From Oryza sativa Japonica Group (Eukaryota; Streptophyta; Magnoliopsida; Poales; Poaceae): a stretch of DNA of 64,000 bases. The stretch is taken from NCBI RefSeq assembly GCF_034140825.1, contig NC_089041.1, positions 29,401,501 through 29,465,500 on the forward strand. The letters run 5' to 3'. The position numbers were made by a program, and so were the translations under genes. Shown piece by piece: positions 1-12,070 of the stretch. Below the pieces are notes generated by a model. That model did no database searches. It was not told the DNA's origin and saw nothing but the letters and a program-made list of their open reading frames with translations. How positions within the stretch are numbered: position 1 is the first letter of the stretch; each line of letters begins with the position of its first letter.

Positions 1-1616
1 ATGTGCATGGAATCCTTTAAATAATGCACAGTGGATGGCCACAGCATGGTGATCTCATCATGCCCTCACTACTTATGTCATTTCTTTTCCAATCTAATTG
101 CCACACATTTTATCTTTTGCTGATGAAAATGAAGAGGACTGATGAGAGTTTCAGGCTGTCTCTGAAAACGGTTCAAGTCAGAACAATCATACCGTAATTT
201 TCTCCCTTTTCTGCTTGATCAGCATTCAACAACGGATCGCATTCTGGATGACTTGGATTACGTAGATCATTGAACAAGTAAAATACATCTCCGATGTCAA
301 AGTAGGTTTTCAGCTTTGCAGTTGAAACTGACCTATGCAAGATGTGCTGATTAGTGAGGTAATACTACGAGCTAGTGGAAGTAATCAAGTGTTTGATGGA
401 CCCAATGACACACACAAAGTCTTCGAAAGCACTCAATCACAAGGGAATGCCTCATGGGATGTCTTGATTAAACTAATTTAGCCATGCTCCTACCTCTCGA
501 TCGGTGCAAAGCTGCTGCAACTTGTGGATTTGTAGTAGTGTTGACTGCTAGCTTGTGGGTTCGAGATTAATTGGAGTGGGTGGCTGCTGAACTGTTTTCA
601 ACGCTGACAACTGCCGGAAACCGTCAAACTTGTTCAGTTTTGTGTAGGAGTAATCTATAAGCCTCCGTCCATGCTGTCAGCTCGCCTGTTCATCCTGTGC
701 GCCTCTCGTCCCTGTGTGCTGCCATATGCTGCTGGTCAGCTACTATCGCATTCTCAGAAACCTGACGAATGGCGATGCAGTTTGTTCAGAGAACATCTGT
801 CCACGCCTTGTTTGAGTGTTCAGACTGATTTCCGTAGTCTGAATCACAGTGTTCAGAAAACGAATAAGGCTGTCAGAAGCATTACCAAATTGCCCTTTCC
901 TGATTACTCATCTAATAATTTCCTGATTGATTTACAGCCTTACGCAAATATGCACATGACAGCAGAGCACAGTGGTGGTTATTGAAGAAGGGGCATGGAA
1001 GATGTGCAGTCGCATTTTGAACACACATTTGGACTTGTGCAGAGGTCAACGAATGGTACAGCATCGATGAGGATTACGCAATTTGGTTTGAGCTCAATGT
1101 CGTCGTCGCCTCACGAGACCGATTCCATACAGTTGCAGGGTTTGATTATTACTATTGTTTTTTATTCGGTGGACAGACACAGTTACAGAATACAACATTT
1201 TTCTTTTTCTGAAACTGAAGATTATAGTATTAAAGAGCTAGAGCTGGAGATACTCCATATAGGCATCGTGGAATCATTCAAATCGTTGGCCGGTGGTCCT
1301 TTTCACTGGATAGGTGAAAACTGCAAGCTCACTCATTTACACTGATTTACAGTGGACGCATAGAATCACCGTCAGAAAAGAAAACCAAGGAAGAAACGAA
1401 TATTCAGAGAAACGCTTTCAGGTAAAGTTGGCACCGCACCATGGACAGAACGACCGATCTCCTCTAGATCTTGGCAGAATAATAATCTGGTGCAGTAGTG
1501 AGTAATAATATATCTCATGCGGTTTTGTTTGGTGACGTTACGGCAGCCAATATAAAGAAGAGATCTTTAAACTTTTTCTCTGAAAGAAGAAAGAGGAAAT
1601 CTTTAATTAGGTAATA
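1..1616. other. No supported gene (intergenic or distal gene flank)
   Basis: Two open frames of about 100 codons (671-985 and 995-1345, +) are present, but they have no recognisable motif, ordinary AT-rich composition and no convincing splice or promoter context. The stretch could be the flank or untranslated end of a gene lying to the left. I see no tRNA, repeat array or transposon end here. Confidence 0.4.
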
Positions 1617-1851
1617 CTCCATCCGTTTCAAAATGTTTGACGCCGTTGACTTTTTAGCATATGTTTGACCGTTCGTCTTATTCAAAAAATTTAAGTAATT
1701 ATTAATTCTTTTCTTATCATTTAATTTATTGTTAAATATATTTTTATGTAGGCATATAATTTTACATATTTCACAAAAGTTTTTAAATAAGACGAACGGT
1801 CAAACATGTGCTAAAAAGTCAACGGTGTCAAATATTTCGAAACGGAGGGAG
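1617..1851. mobile_element. Stowaway-like MITE
   Basis: The element begins CTCCATCCGTTTC just after a TA and ends GAAACGGAGGGAG, giving inverted ends of the Tc1/mariner (Stowaway) type. The subterminal parts are also inverted (GACGAACGGTCAAACAT near the right end against ATGTTTGACCGTTCGTC near the left). It is about 235 bp, AT-rich and non-coding. The left TA of the target duplication is clear; the right flank reads TG, so one side has mutated. Such elements are moved by mariner-type transposases encoded elsewhere. Confidence 0.8.
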
Positions 1852-3360
1852 TGTGGTTTAGGTGCTAGAGCTAGCATCGATCGGAGGTGGATAGATGGAT
1901 GAATGGATGCAGAGTGTGATGGACAGGTGGATTGTGATTCTGGGTAGGGCAAATTTGGCCATTTTTGATGAGCGAGGTTGATCGAGAGGGGTGTAGGGGC
2001 TAGCTAAGGCAAGCTAAGCTAAGGTGGAGTGTAGAGAGAGATCTTTGATGTTTGGGTGGGTAAGGGAGAAAAAGAAAGAAAATCTGGTGAGAGCGACAAG
2101 GAGCCCACCCCCTCTACCCCCCGCTATTCCCGCGATTGTACTGCTGATTAGCCGGGAATGGATGCTCGATCTCTCATGGATAATTTGCACATATAATGTG
2201 TGCTACTGCTGCCTTTGTTTGTTACTTACATATGCTGCTGATTGCTGCTCGATGAAAAGGATGGAAGAAAATAAAAAAAGTTTGAAATAAATTGTGTAGT
2301 ATTAGTGGATTCGACTCCCTGTTCCTTCTGGTCTCTTGGCAGTTGTGGAAGAAGCGGAACTTCTGCAGCCTCATCTTTTCGCTTATACTTATGTTTATCA
2401 GCCAAAATTTGAATTTTTAACTTCAATTTTGGAGTTGATTTTGAGGGTTTTTTTTTCATCGAAGTTTATTTGTCAACCTTTACTTTTAGATCGTTAAGAA
2501 TATGTATATAAAAGTTGTATTTCACAAATTATTTTTCGTTTGCAAATATGTTGTTTCGCTTATCCCCCGATAAGTGAACGATGGGGCTACAGAGTTTTCG
2601 ACTCAGCCGTCTCCTCGGTCTTTGTGCGTGCTTGTAGTGTCTGTCCACTCAGAAGGTCGTATGCGGTATTCCGCTGGTATAACAACTTTTAGGGGATTGC
2701 TGTGAGTGTAGCGTGGCTCCGCCTCCTATCTCTCGTTTGTTTGGAGTATCCTTTGTTTCATAGTAGCCTCTTGGTTTTTCGTCCTTCCCCCATCCCGGCA
2801 TAGGCCTGTTTAGTCGATTGCGTTGTGTAATTAAACTTAATATATTAACGTGTAATCTTTTACGCGTTCACAGAAAAAAAAATAATATTAAGTGGATGCA
2901 TAGGTGAGACGTTGGCAAGCATATTGCGGCCGACAGACAGTTGAAAGGTCGTGCATGGCGAAGAGAAGAGACTGTTGCTGGCTTGCTCGCTTGGCCAGCA
3001 GCACAGGGATCGAGCGAGTTATACCTATTCCATGCTCGCTACAGTTAGTACGAAACACTTGGCAATTAATCAATTAATCAGCAACTAGTACTCCACATGC
3101 ATGCAGTTGAGTTACCTGAAATCGCGAAATGGCACAGCATCAGCATGGGCTCCCAAACCAAACCACCAAGCGATATCCAATAGGCGATGGATGGCATATG
3201 CCACATGCCACCGTCGCGCGTCGACAGCGCCACCACGCGATACGGCGCGGCGCGGTTGGCGGTGGCCTCCGACACCCAGACAAAAAGCCTCACCTCACCC
3301 TCACCCGCACACGCCGACACCCCGACGCGTTTTCCACTGGGTCCCATGGGCCATGGCCTC
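1852..3360. other. Intergenic, upstream of the VQ gene; possible poly(A)-ended retrosequence
   Basis: No coding region can be supported. The part from about 2570 to 2880 has a more even base composition than its surroundings and ends in a run of nine A, which could be the 3' end of a 5'-truncated LINE or a retroposed transcript. I could not find flanking target duplications, so this remains a suggestion. Short open frames (2024-2290 +, 2226-2459 -) show no family features. Confidence 0.3.
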
Positions 3361-3362
3361 TC

Positions 3363-3371
3363 TCTATATAC
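3363..3371 (+). promoter_or_regulatory. TATA box of the VQ gene
   Basis: CTATATAC lies about 80 bp before the start codon at 3448, in a GC-rich grass promoter. Spacing would place the transcription start near 3395-3400, giving a short pyrimidine-rich leader (CTCCTCCTATTCCC and similar). No other TATA-like match occurs at a suitable distance. Confidence 0.6.
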
Positions 3372-3447
3372 TCGGCCCATCCCCGCCTCCTCCTATTCCC
3401 ACCTTCCACCTCCACTTCCTCCTCTCATCGAAGCTAGCTGATCTGCC

Positions 3448-4104
3448 ATGGACGCTCTCTCCTGCCTGGCGCCGCACGCCGCGCTGCTGCCGTGCGCGGC
3501 CTTCACCGACGCCGACATCACGCGCGCGCTCCACTTCTCCTCCTCCATGCCCGACACCTCCTCCTCACCCTCCTCATCCTCCTCCGCGGCCTTCCTCGCC
3601 GACTTCTGCGGTGGTGGCGCCGGAGGAGGGTTCGTGGTGTCGGCGCCGCCACCGACGATGCCGGCGATCACCTGCGAGTCCGTTCTCGTGGCCGACAGCG
3701 CGCGCCCGTCGCCGGCCGGGCCTGCGCGGCGGCACCAGCAGCAGCAGCTGGGGCTGGGCCCCGCGGGTGGGCGCGCCGGGAAGCGGCGGTCGCGGGCGTC
3801 GAAGCGCGCGCCGACCACCTACATCAGCACCGACCCGGCCAACTTCCGCCTCATGGTGCAGCACGTCACCGGCGTCCAGGCCGACCCCGCCTCCCTCGCC
3901 GACGGCGCCGCCGGCATCCTTCCCACCACCACCACCACTGCGCCGTTCGACGCCTCCTCCGGCCTCCACATGCTCGACACCTTCGCCGCCGCCAACCCGC
4001 TGCTGCAAGCCGAGCAAGCGGCGGCGCTTCAGCAGCAGCCGTGCTTCCCCACGCTGGACTCGTCGTGGAGCGCCGTCATGTACGATGGCAGCGACCTCCT
4101 CTGA
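3448..4104 (+). CDS. VQ-motif protein, intronless, 218 aa
   Basis: Small plant regulatory protein of the VQ family, whose members bind WRKY transcription factors and are often MAP-kinase substrates in stress and defence responses in the nucleus (family knowledge). The defining FxxxVQxxTG motif is FRLMVQHVTG at residues 133-142, preceded by a basic stretch (GKRRSRASKRAP, about 111-122) that could serve as nuclear localisation signal. The rest is low-complexity Ser, Ala, Pro and Gln, as is usual. There is no intron, typical for grass VQ genes. The frame choice rests on the motif and on the upstream TATA box; several longer frames overlap it on both strands only because of very high GC at third positions. 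The C-terminal end WSAVMYDGSDLL is acidic-hydrophobic. Individual family number not assigned. Confidence 0.93.
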   Translation: MDALSCLAPHAALLPCAAFTDADITRALHFSSSMPDTSSSPSSSSSAAFLADFCGGGAGGGFVVSAPPPTMPAITCESVLVADSARPSPAGPARRHQQQQLGLGPAGGRAGKRRSRASKRAPTTYISTDPANFRLMVQHVTGVQADPASLADGAAGILPTTTTTAPFDASSGLHMLDTFAAANPLLQAEQAAALQQQPCFPTLDSSWSAVMYDGSDLL

Positions 4105-4592
4105 GCATTCCTTCATTCCCAGCTGCTGCTGCTGCACTGCAGTGCCAACACTAGTTAATTAGGACGCCGCCGCCGACGACGACGACATAGCTAGTAGATT
4201 TCTTGCTCTCGATCGCAGTGGCCGGCCTAGCTAGCTCTACATCGATCGATCAATCCACTACCATTTCTTACTTGATTAGTTTGTCGTTGGAGCCAAGATC
4301 GTATCGATGATGCTCGCTTGATCAGGTTAAGTTGTTGAGTTACTGTAGGGTGTTACTACTAGTATTATTGTACAGCTAGCGCATTATGCATGTCATGTCG
4401 TCGTCCGTCGGTCAAACGGAGTGTGGCTGCTATATATGCCCACATTTTATGCAGTAGTAGCTGTCTATAGCTGATCTCAGTTAATTTAATTTGTACTACG
4501 TGTATGTCAAAGCTAATTAGTCAGCAGTAAAACATCAGTTTCTCTCGCAATTAATCTGGTGAATTCTAGAATGCATGCTAACCATCGTACTA

Positions 4593-4731
4593 CTTTCGTT
4601 TCATATTACAAAACTTTCTAGTATTATCAATATTTATATATATGTTAATAAATCTAGATATTTATATATGTCTAAATTTATTAATATCTATATAAATATA
4701 AATATAAGCAATCCTAACCTGAAACGGAGGA
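4593..4731. mobile_element. Small Stowaway-like MITE
   Basis: Starts CTTTCGTTTCATATTA after a TA and ends CTGAAACGGAGGA. The inner part is an AT-rich inverted structure (ATTAATAAATTTAGAC-like segments on both sides). About 140 bp, non-coding, lying roughly 490 bp downstream of the VQ gene stop codon. The right target TA is not intact. Confidence 0.6.
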
Positions 4732-5189
4732 ATCACATGCATAGACAACGACTTGCTCCGTGCTGGAGTAATTCATTGGCTCGCAAGACCTGCGTGTTGG
4801 AGGTAGTTGCAGCTAGCTTCCAAACCCACGATCTGGACATCATTTTGGATTTAAGCTATATATCTGCAGGTTAATTAATTATTATTAGTCGCAAGAATGA
4901 AAGATCGAGAGAGATCTGTTAAAGAATAAAATATACGGTAAACGAGCGTACTCAATTAATATTGCCGCCTTTTTGATAATTGAAATGAGCACGTCGTGGG
5001 TCGGTGGAATTGACCTGGTCGCACCATGGATGCTGCTGCTTCGTCATCGACAGACGGATCATGTATATGATCCGATCGAGTGGAGATGGAAGGCCGAGGG
5101 GTTTGGGCCAGGCCCATTCAGTCTCTTGCCGCCTGTACTAGGCTTTTCTCATCGATAATATATGTGGGCCCATACTAACTAAAAAGGAA

Positions 5190-5662
5190 TTTTGCACTAT
5201 TTATCACAAAACTTCATGTATTTTACACTATTTATCATAAAACTACAGATTTAAGAGCTTGTTTCACAAAATTATAGATTTAGTGTCTCTATTTATCACA
5301 AAACTATATGTATTTTGTACAATCTATCACAAAAGAACATATTTAAGAACTTGTTTCACAAAACTATAGATTTAGTGTATTTGTTTATCATAGAACTACA
5401 CATTTAGTGTCTTGATTTATCACAAAACTACATATTTTGTGTCTCCATTATCACAAAACTACATGTTTTAACCTGTAGTTTTGTGATAATGAAGACAATA
5501 AACCTGTACTTTTGTGATAAATGAAGATATTAAATCTGTAGTTTTGTGAAACAAGTTCTTGAATCTGTACTTTTGTGATATATTGTGCAAAGTACCTGTA
5601 GTTTTGTAATAAACAAAGACACTGAATCTATAGTTTTGTGAAACAAGTTCTTAAATCTGCAA
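5190..5662. repeat. Foldback repeat built from CACAAAACTACA units
   Basis: The left half repeats variants of ATCACAAAACTACAGATTTA every 30-45 bp. The right half, from about 5470, carries the reverse complement (TAAATCTGTAGTTTTGTGAT) in mirrored order. Spacers are mirrored too: AGAACTTGTTTCACAAAACT on the left reappears inverted on the right, and so does the GTCTCCATTATCACAAAAC segment. The arms are about 200 bp with roughly 80 percent similarity by eye and almost no loop. A related element lies at 61343-61772. No coding capacity. The family name is not known to me; it could be a MITE or foldback transposon. Confidence 0.85.
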
Positions 5663-6205
5663 ACTTTAATCAGCCTAAAAGTACAGATTTAACACCATAT
5701 TTTTCATAAAATTGTAGATTATAGCATTGTATAAAAAAATGAAGATTAAACTCATTTCTGTTACAAAGCTACAACTTTTATAACTTTAATAGGGCTATGG
5801 TTATAAACTCTAATATCGGTAGTTCTTTCATAATTTCATCACTAAATATATAACTTTGGGATACGATTCCTTAAATATATATAGTTTTGCAATAGTTTGT
5901 TTGAAGTACTTGTACTTTTAAATTTACTCTTTTACCTCTCGCCGAACAACACGGCCCCGGCCCATGATAATTCCATCAAACGACCGCTTTACACCGGAAT
6001 TGCTATTTAGTGCAGCAGAGTTCTTAACTCATTTTTTTTCCATTCATAAAAGTTTTCGTGTGAACATTTTTTGAACAAAAGTATTCGAGACGAAAGTTTA
6101 AAGAAAAAAGAATGCGCTGGGACCTGGGAGCCTGGAAACACAATCGCGCTAAATAGCAATCCCCTTCACACCGAGATGAAAAAGTCTGCACATTACCACT
6201 GAGAA

Positions 6206-6262
6206 GGCCCACAAATAGGAAGCCCAAAACCTTTTTGGGCTCCCGCCAATTTAGCCCATCGG
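6206..6262 (+). promoter_or_regulatory. Cluster of site II (TGGGCY) promoter elements
   Basis: AAGGCCCAC, AAGCCCAAAA, TTTGGGCTC and TAGCCCATC lie within 57 bp, about 110-170 bp before the start codon of the MAG2-type gene at 6375. TGGGCC/T boxes (bound by TCP factors) are typical of plant housekeeping promoters. No clear TATA box is seen between them and the gene. Confidence 0.6.
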
Positions 6263-6374
6263 CGAAGCTGTCTCCAGTCCACTTGACCACTTCCCAGAAC
6301 TGATTTTATTTTCTGGGCGAAAAAGAAAAAAAAGAAAAAGAAAAAAGGTTCGCGTTTCTCTCTCTTGGGCAGCC

Positions 6375-9300
6375 ATGGCGTCCCCGCGGCCGCCGCCGGC
6401 GAGCCTGCGGAGCTTCCTGGACGCGCACTTCGCCTCCCCCGAGGACCTCGCCTCCGCACCGGCGCTCGCTGAGCTCCTGCGCCGCGAGTGCGTGGGCCTG
6501 GATGCATCCCTCCGCCGCCTCGAGGCGCAGCTCGCGTCCGTATCCGCCTCCTGGCTCGCGCGCTCCGCCGGCGCTCGCGCATCTCTCCGCCGCATCCGCT
6601 CCCGAGGTTCGCTTCTCTGAACCCTAGTACGGTTTTTGTCCCCCTTTTGTTTCGTTCTGGATTTGTAGGGACGCTCACTGTTACAGTATTATTGCTTCGG
6701 GGATTCCGCTCGGGTTTCAACGGATTTTATCGGTGGTAGGCGGGGGATTCGGAGTGGAGGAGGATGATGGCGAGGAGACGCTGCGGAGCGCGGAGCTGCC
6801 GGCGCTTGTGCAGGAGATCCATCGGATCGACGCCATTCGACTCTATGCGGGTCAGCCTTCCTTCGTCTCTTCGTGCTTTCCTATTAACTTGAAAATTCCG
6901 ATATTGGATAGTTACAGTGCTAACTTTTGCAAGTTAATTTGGATTATGGGGTCACTCCGATTTTAGAAAAAAAAAAGCTCTTAGAATTTCAGTGGTGTTT
7001 TACCTGCCAAATCAGTTCTGAGTTGGGCAATAGCAAGTTACGCTTGTGTCGAGTAACTGGAATGTCCCAATCTTGGACTAGTTACAATATTAAATTTGCA
7101 AATTAGTTTGGTAGATGTAGTTGTTACCTACTACCATATTAGCCTGTATGCTTGAGCATTGAGTAACTTATCTATGCATTGCAATATGGATCTCTTGATG
7201 AATTGTTTCTTCATACTTCACTAGACACTAAGTACTTCCCTGAAATAAGGCACTAGCTACAATAACCTGGCAATGCACTTCACGTGCCCACGGCCCACCC
7301 ACCACTCAATCTCAAACTACTGTAACTTGATGATGTCAATGGAGAATATCTGTGTTAAACAAAGCTATTATCAACATCGAGTTTTTTTCTCAACAATTGT
7401 TACATAGAGTCAGGGGCGGAGGCAGCATTTTAGCTAGCTGAACCATATAGCTATAAATTTTTTGTGCAAATTCTACGTAAATTTCAGTGTTTCTCCATTG
7501 AAAATTTTTGCCACGTGTGGGGCCCAAGCCCAAGCTGCCCCACACGTGGCTCCGCCCCTGCATACAGTGCAATGTTGACCATGACCTTTAAACTGATTAA
7601 CGCGGATTACCTGCCAGTGATCTCCATGGGAACATGCCATTTGCGCTAAAGAATTTGTTTGGTGCTGCAAATTATATTATGTCTCCTCCATCATATCCGG
7701 CATGATGTAGGAATTTGTAGTACCTTCTGTAACTTTTCTATGCTGACATTCCAGAAGCTGCTCTACAGTTGGAAGCTTTTGTTGGTAACCTAGAAGATGC
7801 AACGTTTTCCATCGTTAGACAGGCCTCAAAGTTGAACTTGTCCTCGGTATTTAGGCCAGCATCTAATGTGAGAAGCTGAGAAACCTTCTCTTTCCTTTTT
7901 CTTCCTTAATTGTTATTTTAGGTACAACCTACAATTATTGGTCATGCCGATATGACGTCTGTTAGCAGTATGTTTGTTTGATATGTTAATCACGCTTTTT
8001 TTTCTCTCTCCAAATGTAGGAAATGCAATGGAAGCAAGAAAAGTTGCTCCAGGCTGTTGATGCCATGAGGGATATTGAACTAGAGTTGCTACGGATCAGC
8101 ACGAATAGGCCACAATGGACCAATCTTATCATGGCTGTTGATTCTAGAGTGGACAAAACCCTAGCAATTTTGAGACCTAAAGCACTAACAGATTATCGAG
8201 CTCTACTTGCAGCACTTGGCTGGCCACCTTCCTTGTCTTCACCAGATGCAGCAAATAATAAGTACTCGGAAATTCCAAACCCCCTCATCTTAATGAATGA
8301 GGCAAATAAAGAGAAGTATTCACAAAGTTTTCTAGCACTGTGTGCTCTGCAACATGCGCAAGCCAACTGTGAAGCGCGTCAATGCCAAGCGAAAGGAGCA
8401 AGTGCTAGCATGTCAGATTCAAAGTACTTTGATAAAACTGCTGCATGCTTTGATAATGGACTTTGGGCAATTGATGAGTTGGTTCAGCCTATTGCTTCCA
8501 GGTTGGAATATCATTTTGCTAAATGGTCTGAACAGCCGGAGTTCATTTTTGCCCTTGTTTACAAAATAGCAAGAGATTTTATGGGTGGTGTGGATGATAT
8601 ATTGCAGCCTTTGATTGATCGAGCAAGACTTGTGGGATTGAGTGCTAAAGAGTCTTGGGTAACTGGAATGGTGAAAATGCTTCTAGGTTACCTTGAGAGG
8701 CAAATTTTCCCAGTCCTTGTCACATCTTATCAGGCTACTGATGACAAATTTGAAGTACATTCCTCATGGATGCACTTGAATGACCTGATGATTACTTTTG
8801 ATAAAAGAATGCAGTTGCTTGCAGATTCAGGAATACAGAAGATAGCTTCAATTTCTGAAGGCCTGTCCAGGTCCTTATCTGTCTTTTCCATATATAGCGA
8901 GCATTCTGATTGGCTTCACATGTGGGCTGGTGTAGAGCTTAATTCTGCACAACATAAGCTCAAATCTGAGATGGAGGATGAGATAAATTGGTCATATAGT
9001 ATTAAAGAGCTTGGTCTACAAGAGATCACTAGTAATTTTCTTCTGTCTACAAGAGAAGATTACAAAGCTCCAACAATTTCTGAATTTGTGGTCAAAACTG
9101 CATCTGCTATGATTGAAAGAGGCCATGCTCTGCCAAATAGGGGATTAAGGATTCAGTATAACAGATCCTCTTCAGTCCAGTTCCTGAGTGATTTCTTTCT
9201 TGTCTTACGTGAACGATGTGAAGCCCTACAACTGACAAATACAGCTTTAGAAGATGATTCTTTACTAAAAGCTTCATTTGCAATTAATGCTGCTCGATAT

Positions 9301-10029
9301 TGTGAATATGTTCTTCGGGAATGGGATGACGACATAGTTTTCCTGGAGATGGGTGCCCATAGGAAACATGTTGATGAAGGCCAGGGACAAGGCCACAAAC
9401 ACAGTGCCCAACATCCATGTTCTTTCTTTGGCGATGAAATCGCCTTCTTGGCTAAATTGGGGACCGATTATCTGGAACAGATTATGTCTTCCGTTCTGCT
9501 CGAGTTTGAAGATCTATCCTGGGACTATGTCCAAAACATTGGATTGCCCAATGAGCAGATCCATCCAGTTGATGAGGTCCTGGATGAAGAAAATCTCGGA
9601 GTATCTCCTGGATTTGTTGCCTCTCTAGAAGTTGTGAGAGACAGAACCACCAAACTGATGCTACATCTTAATTCGAAGGATTTCCTTGATCTGTGGAGGA
9701 GTATAGCAGAAGGCCTCGACTACTTCATCTACAGCAGCATACGATGGGGGGAGTTGACATTCTCTGACCAAGGAGTTGTACAGCTAAGAGTCGATACGAA
9801 GGCCCTTCTCCACATCTTTAGGCCCTTCTGTTTAAGACCTGAAGCCTTTTTTCCATTCATAAGTGATTCCCTGAGGCTGTTAGCCATGAGAAAGACAGAT
9901 GCACGATACCTGTTGGAAGTGCTCAAGAATGCCAAGGAGAATGACAGTTGCCTGAGGCAACAAGGACTGCAACATGTAAATGCAAGCCAAGCTATGAAAA
10001 TCTTAGGTAGCAAAAGGTCTGATGGATAA
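6375..10029 (+). CDS. RINT1/TIP20 family protein (MAG2-type ER tethering subunit), 821 aa, 4 exons
   Basis: Exons 6375-6606, 6740-6850, 7755-7867 and 8020-10029; phases agree at every junction and the product is 821 aa, close to plant MAG2 proteins. The long last exon carries the RINT1/TIP20 domain, including the stretch around MQWKQEKLLQAVDAMRDIE and the C-terminal DARYLLEVLKN region. In Arabidopsis, MAG2 works with MIP proteins (a Dsl1/NRZ-like complex) at the ER and is needed for Golgi-ER traffic and export of storage proteins; that role is carried over by homology. The N-terminal exon encodes an Ala/Arg-rich helical segment that probably forms the complex-binding coiled coil. The start is the first ATG after a site II promoter. 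Intron 2 holds a small hAT element. Whether it corresponds to MAG2 or MAG2-like cannot be decided here. Confidence 0.92.
7411..7560. mobile_element. Non-autonomous hAT element (Tip100-type ends) in an intron
   Basis: 150 bp beginning CAGGGGCGGAGGC and ending GCTCCGCCCCTG. The terminal CAGGGGCGGAG is the inverted repeat known for Tip100-type hAT transposons. The flanks are CATAGAGT (7403-7410) and CATACAGT (7561-7568), an 8-bp target duplication with one mismatch, as expected for hAT. An internal inverted pair, CCACGTGTGGGG against CCCCACACGTGG, makes a stable hairpin next to the right end. It sits in intron 2 of the MAG2-type gene. Confidence 0.85.
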
Positions 10030-12070
10030 TCTTCTTACCTTAGCGTAGAAGACCTGCTGGAGATGATCAGAATATGATTTTGCCTATGCTGGGCTGCTCT
10101 ATGTCACTATGATGACGGCAATCTTCTGCCTGTCCTCCTTCCAGGAAACATCTCTTCTGAGAAGTTTAACACGTGGTTAGTGGTTACCGGCTGCAATTCC
10201 AGGCCCACTCCAAGGATAATGCGCCTGTTGGAACGCAGGATAGCAAAACAGTTTGCGTTTCAAGATTGAAGAGACTTATCTGGTGTTCGCAGCAGCTTCG
10301 CGTTGAAACTAGTTTTGGCATGTACTACATTCTCTCCAGGGTGATGAGACCTGCGAGTCTTGGACGACAAATTGGAGATGGCCGCTTTGCAACGCAAAAG
10401 TCCGCCGCCGCCGCCCCCTGTTTATCGCTTCTTTGACCGGCTCGATCGTAATCAACCCAAACACATCATGTTGCATGCAAAGCTAGCAGATGTAACAACA
10501 AAATATTCAAGATCTCGTCTGCCTCAAATTCTCTGAGTAATATAGTCAATGTTCACCGTCTCGCAGACTATGATTATGTCGCATATCTCATGTATGCCGT
10601 GTTAATCCTGATCCGTACCTTGAAAAAAAAGATTATAATCTTAATCTTGATCTACCTGGTCACCAGTTGCATGTACATAAATAAAACCGCCAGATCGCTC
10701 TCCTTTGACTCCAATTGTTTGACGCAGCGAAGATACGAGGATCCGAGCGTACAGTGCTTGCAGATGCCAATCTATGACACCCATTAAAACTCATTCTAGT
10801 TTGACTAAAAATTTGTTTCTATGTTTTTGGTTTCTTCCCAGTTCGACTAAAAAATGTTTTTATGTTTTTGGTTCCATTCCAGTTCGACTAAAAATTTGTT
10901 TTATGTTTTTGGTTACTCCTACTTGGAGGAGAGGCCAACACAAAAGAAAAGGTTGTTTTTATGTTTTTGGTTACTCCTGCTTGGAGGATAGACCAACATA
11001 AAAGAAAGAAAATGTCAATTAGAAATAATATTTGCTGATCAGGTCAAGAAAGATGAGCAGGAGCTCATGTTGATGCACATGCATCTGACTTTGAGCTTGC
11101 AAAAATGTAGTTTCTTCTTTCTCTCGAACACAGAAATGCAGACTATTGATAATATATTTTATTGAACCTTGTGAGATCCATGCCCTGAATCCTGCATTCT
11201 ACGGTCAAAGCCCAACAATCTGTAGAAGATGTGAGCCAGTATCTATCAGTTTGAATGTGTCAAAACTGAAAAGCAATAATCCTGTCTTGGTAAAACTAAC
11301 TGCAGGACAGGAGCTATTTTGTGCTAGTTACCGGCTACAAGCAGACAGATCTTCAACAACTGAAAATGATGTGATAGTGCACATTACTAACCTTTTTCAC
11401 ACTAATGTGGATAGCTACTAGAGGACTACTGATTGTTCTGTTCTTGTCCTTTGTGAGCACTAGTTTGAGCTGTTACTGAATCACACCTTTTGTTTCTTCC
11501 AGCACTGTACTCTGCAGTTGACAAAGTAGCAAATTTTGCCACCTGTTTCAGTGTTAGTGCTGTATGATGCTACTAGTAGCTGCTAAGCAATAAAGTTTCT
11601 CTCCGAAACCAAAGAAACTATCTTTTTCTGCCAACATATGTATTTTTTTTCTTCTACCCAACATGTTCAAAGTTAGAAGCTGTCAAAGACTTGCACCTAA
11701 TGCAGTTCCCATTATGAACCATTAGTTTTATTAATGGTGAATGCCTTGCCTGCATCAAATTAATTGATGGTGTTTAATTAACAGGGAAGGCTACATCTAA
11801 TTAGAGGTAATTAATTTATCAGCACTTTGGTTGACTGACAAAACTGGAGGAAGCCTCCAAGTAGGCATCTAGTACTAGACATGTACTCGTAGTCAGTCAA
11901 CTGACAGTTTGATCAGTCATCTCTATCCCTTGAATTCTTTGCCTTCCTGTCCATATATTCTTCCATGCCTCCCATCACAACCTAAGACCATACTCCATTT
12001 TGGAGTTCGCAGCAACTGCTCATCTGGGATTGCAGTTGCAGGTGATCAAGGATTAAGAGGTTCATCCAAA
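10030..12070. other. 3' flank of the MAG2-type gene and intergenic DNA
   Basis: The first 500 bp are probably 3' untranslated sequence. The tandem repeat at 10795-11010 is listed separately. From 11010 to 12070 I find no conserved coding region. The short frame at 11146-11421 has no family features. The part just before 12071 is the promoter and leader of the kinase gene. Confidence 0.4.
10795..11010. repeat. Short degenerate tandem repeat, two unit types
   Basis: About three copies of a unit of 45-50 bp containing AGTTCGACTAAAAATTTG and TATGTTTTTGGTT are followed by two copies of a unit near 60 bp containing TGTTTTTATGTTTTTGGTTA and CTTGGAGGA-AGGCCAACA-AAAAG. The TATGTTTTTGGTT core is shared, so the second unit looks like an extended form of the first. 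Non-coding. Confidence 0.75.

Noticed and set aside
671-1345. Two adjacent frames of 104 and 116 codons (+)
   Set aside because: No motif, signal, splice or codon pattern supports coding; such lengths occur by chance in moderate-GC DNA.
2570-2890. Truncated LINE or retroposed transcript ending in a run of A
   Set aside because: No target duplication or coding trace could be found, so it is only mentioned, not called.
3101-4162. 353-codon frame (+) and several other long frames on both strands across the first VQ gene
   Set aside because: They are composition shadows: very GC-rich third positions remove stops in other frames. Only the 3448-4104 frame carries the VQ motif and fits the promoter.
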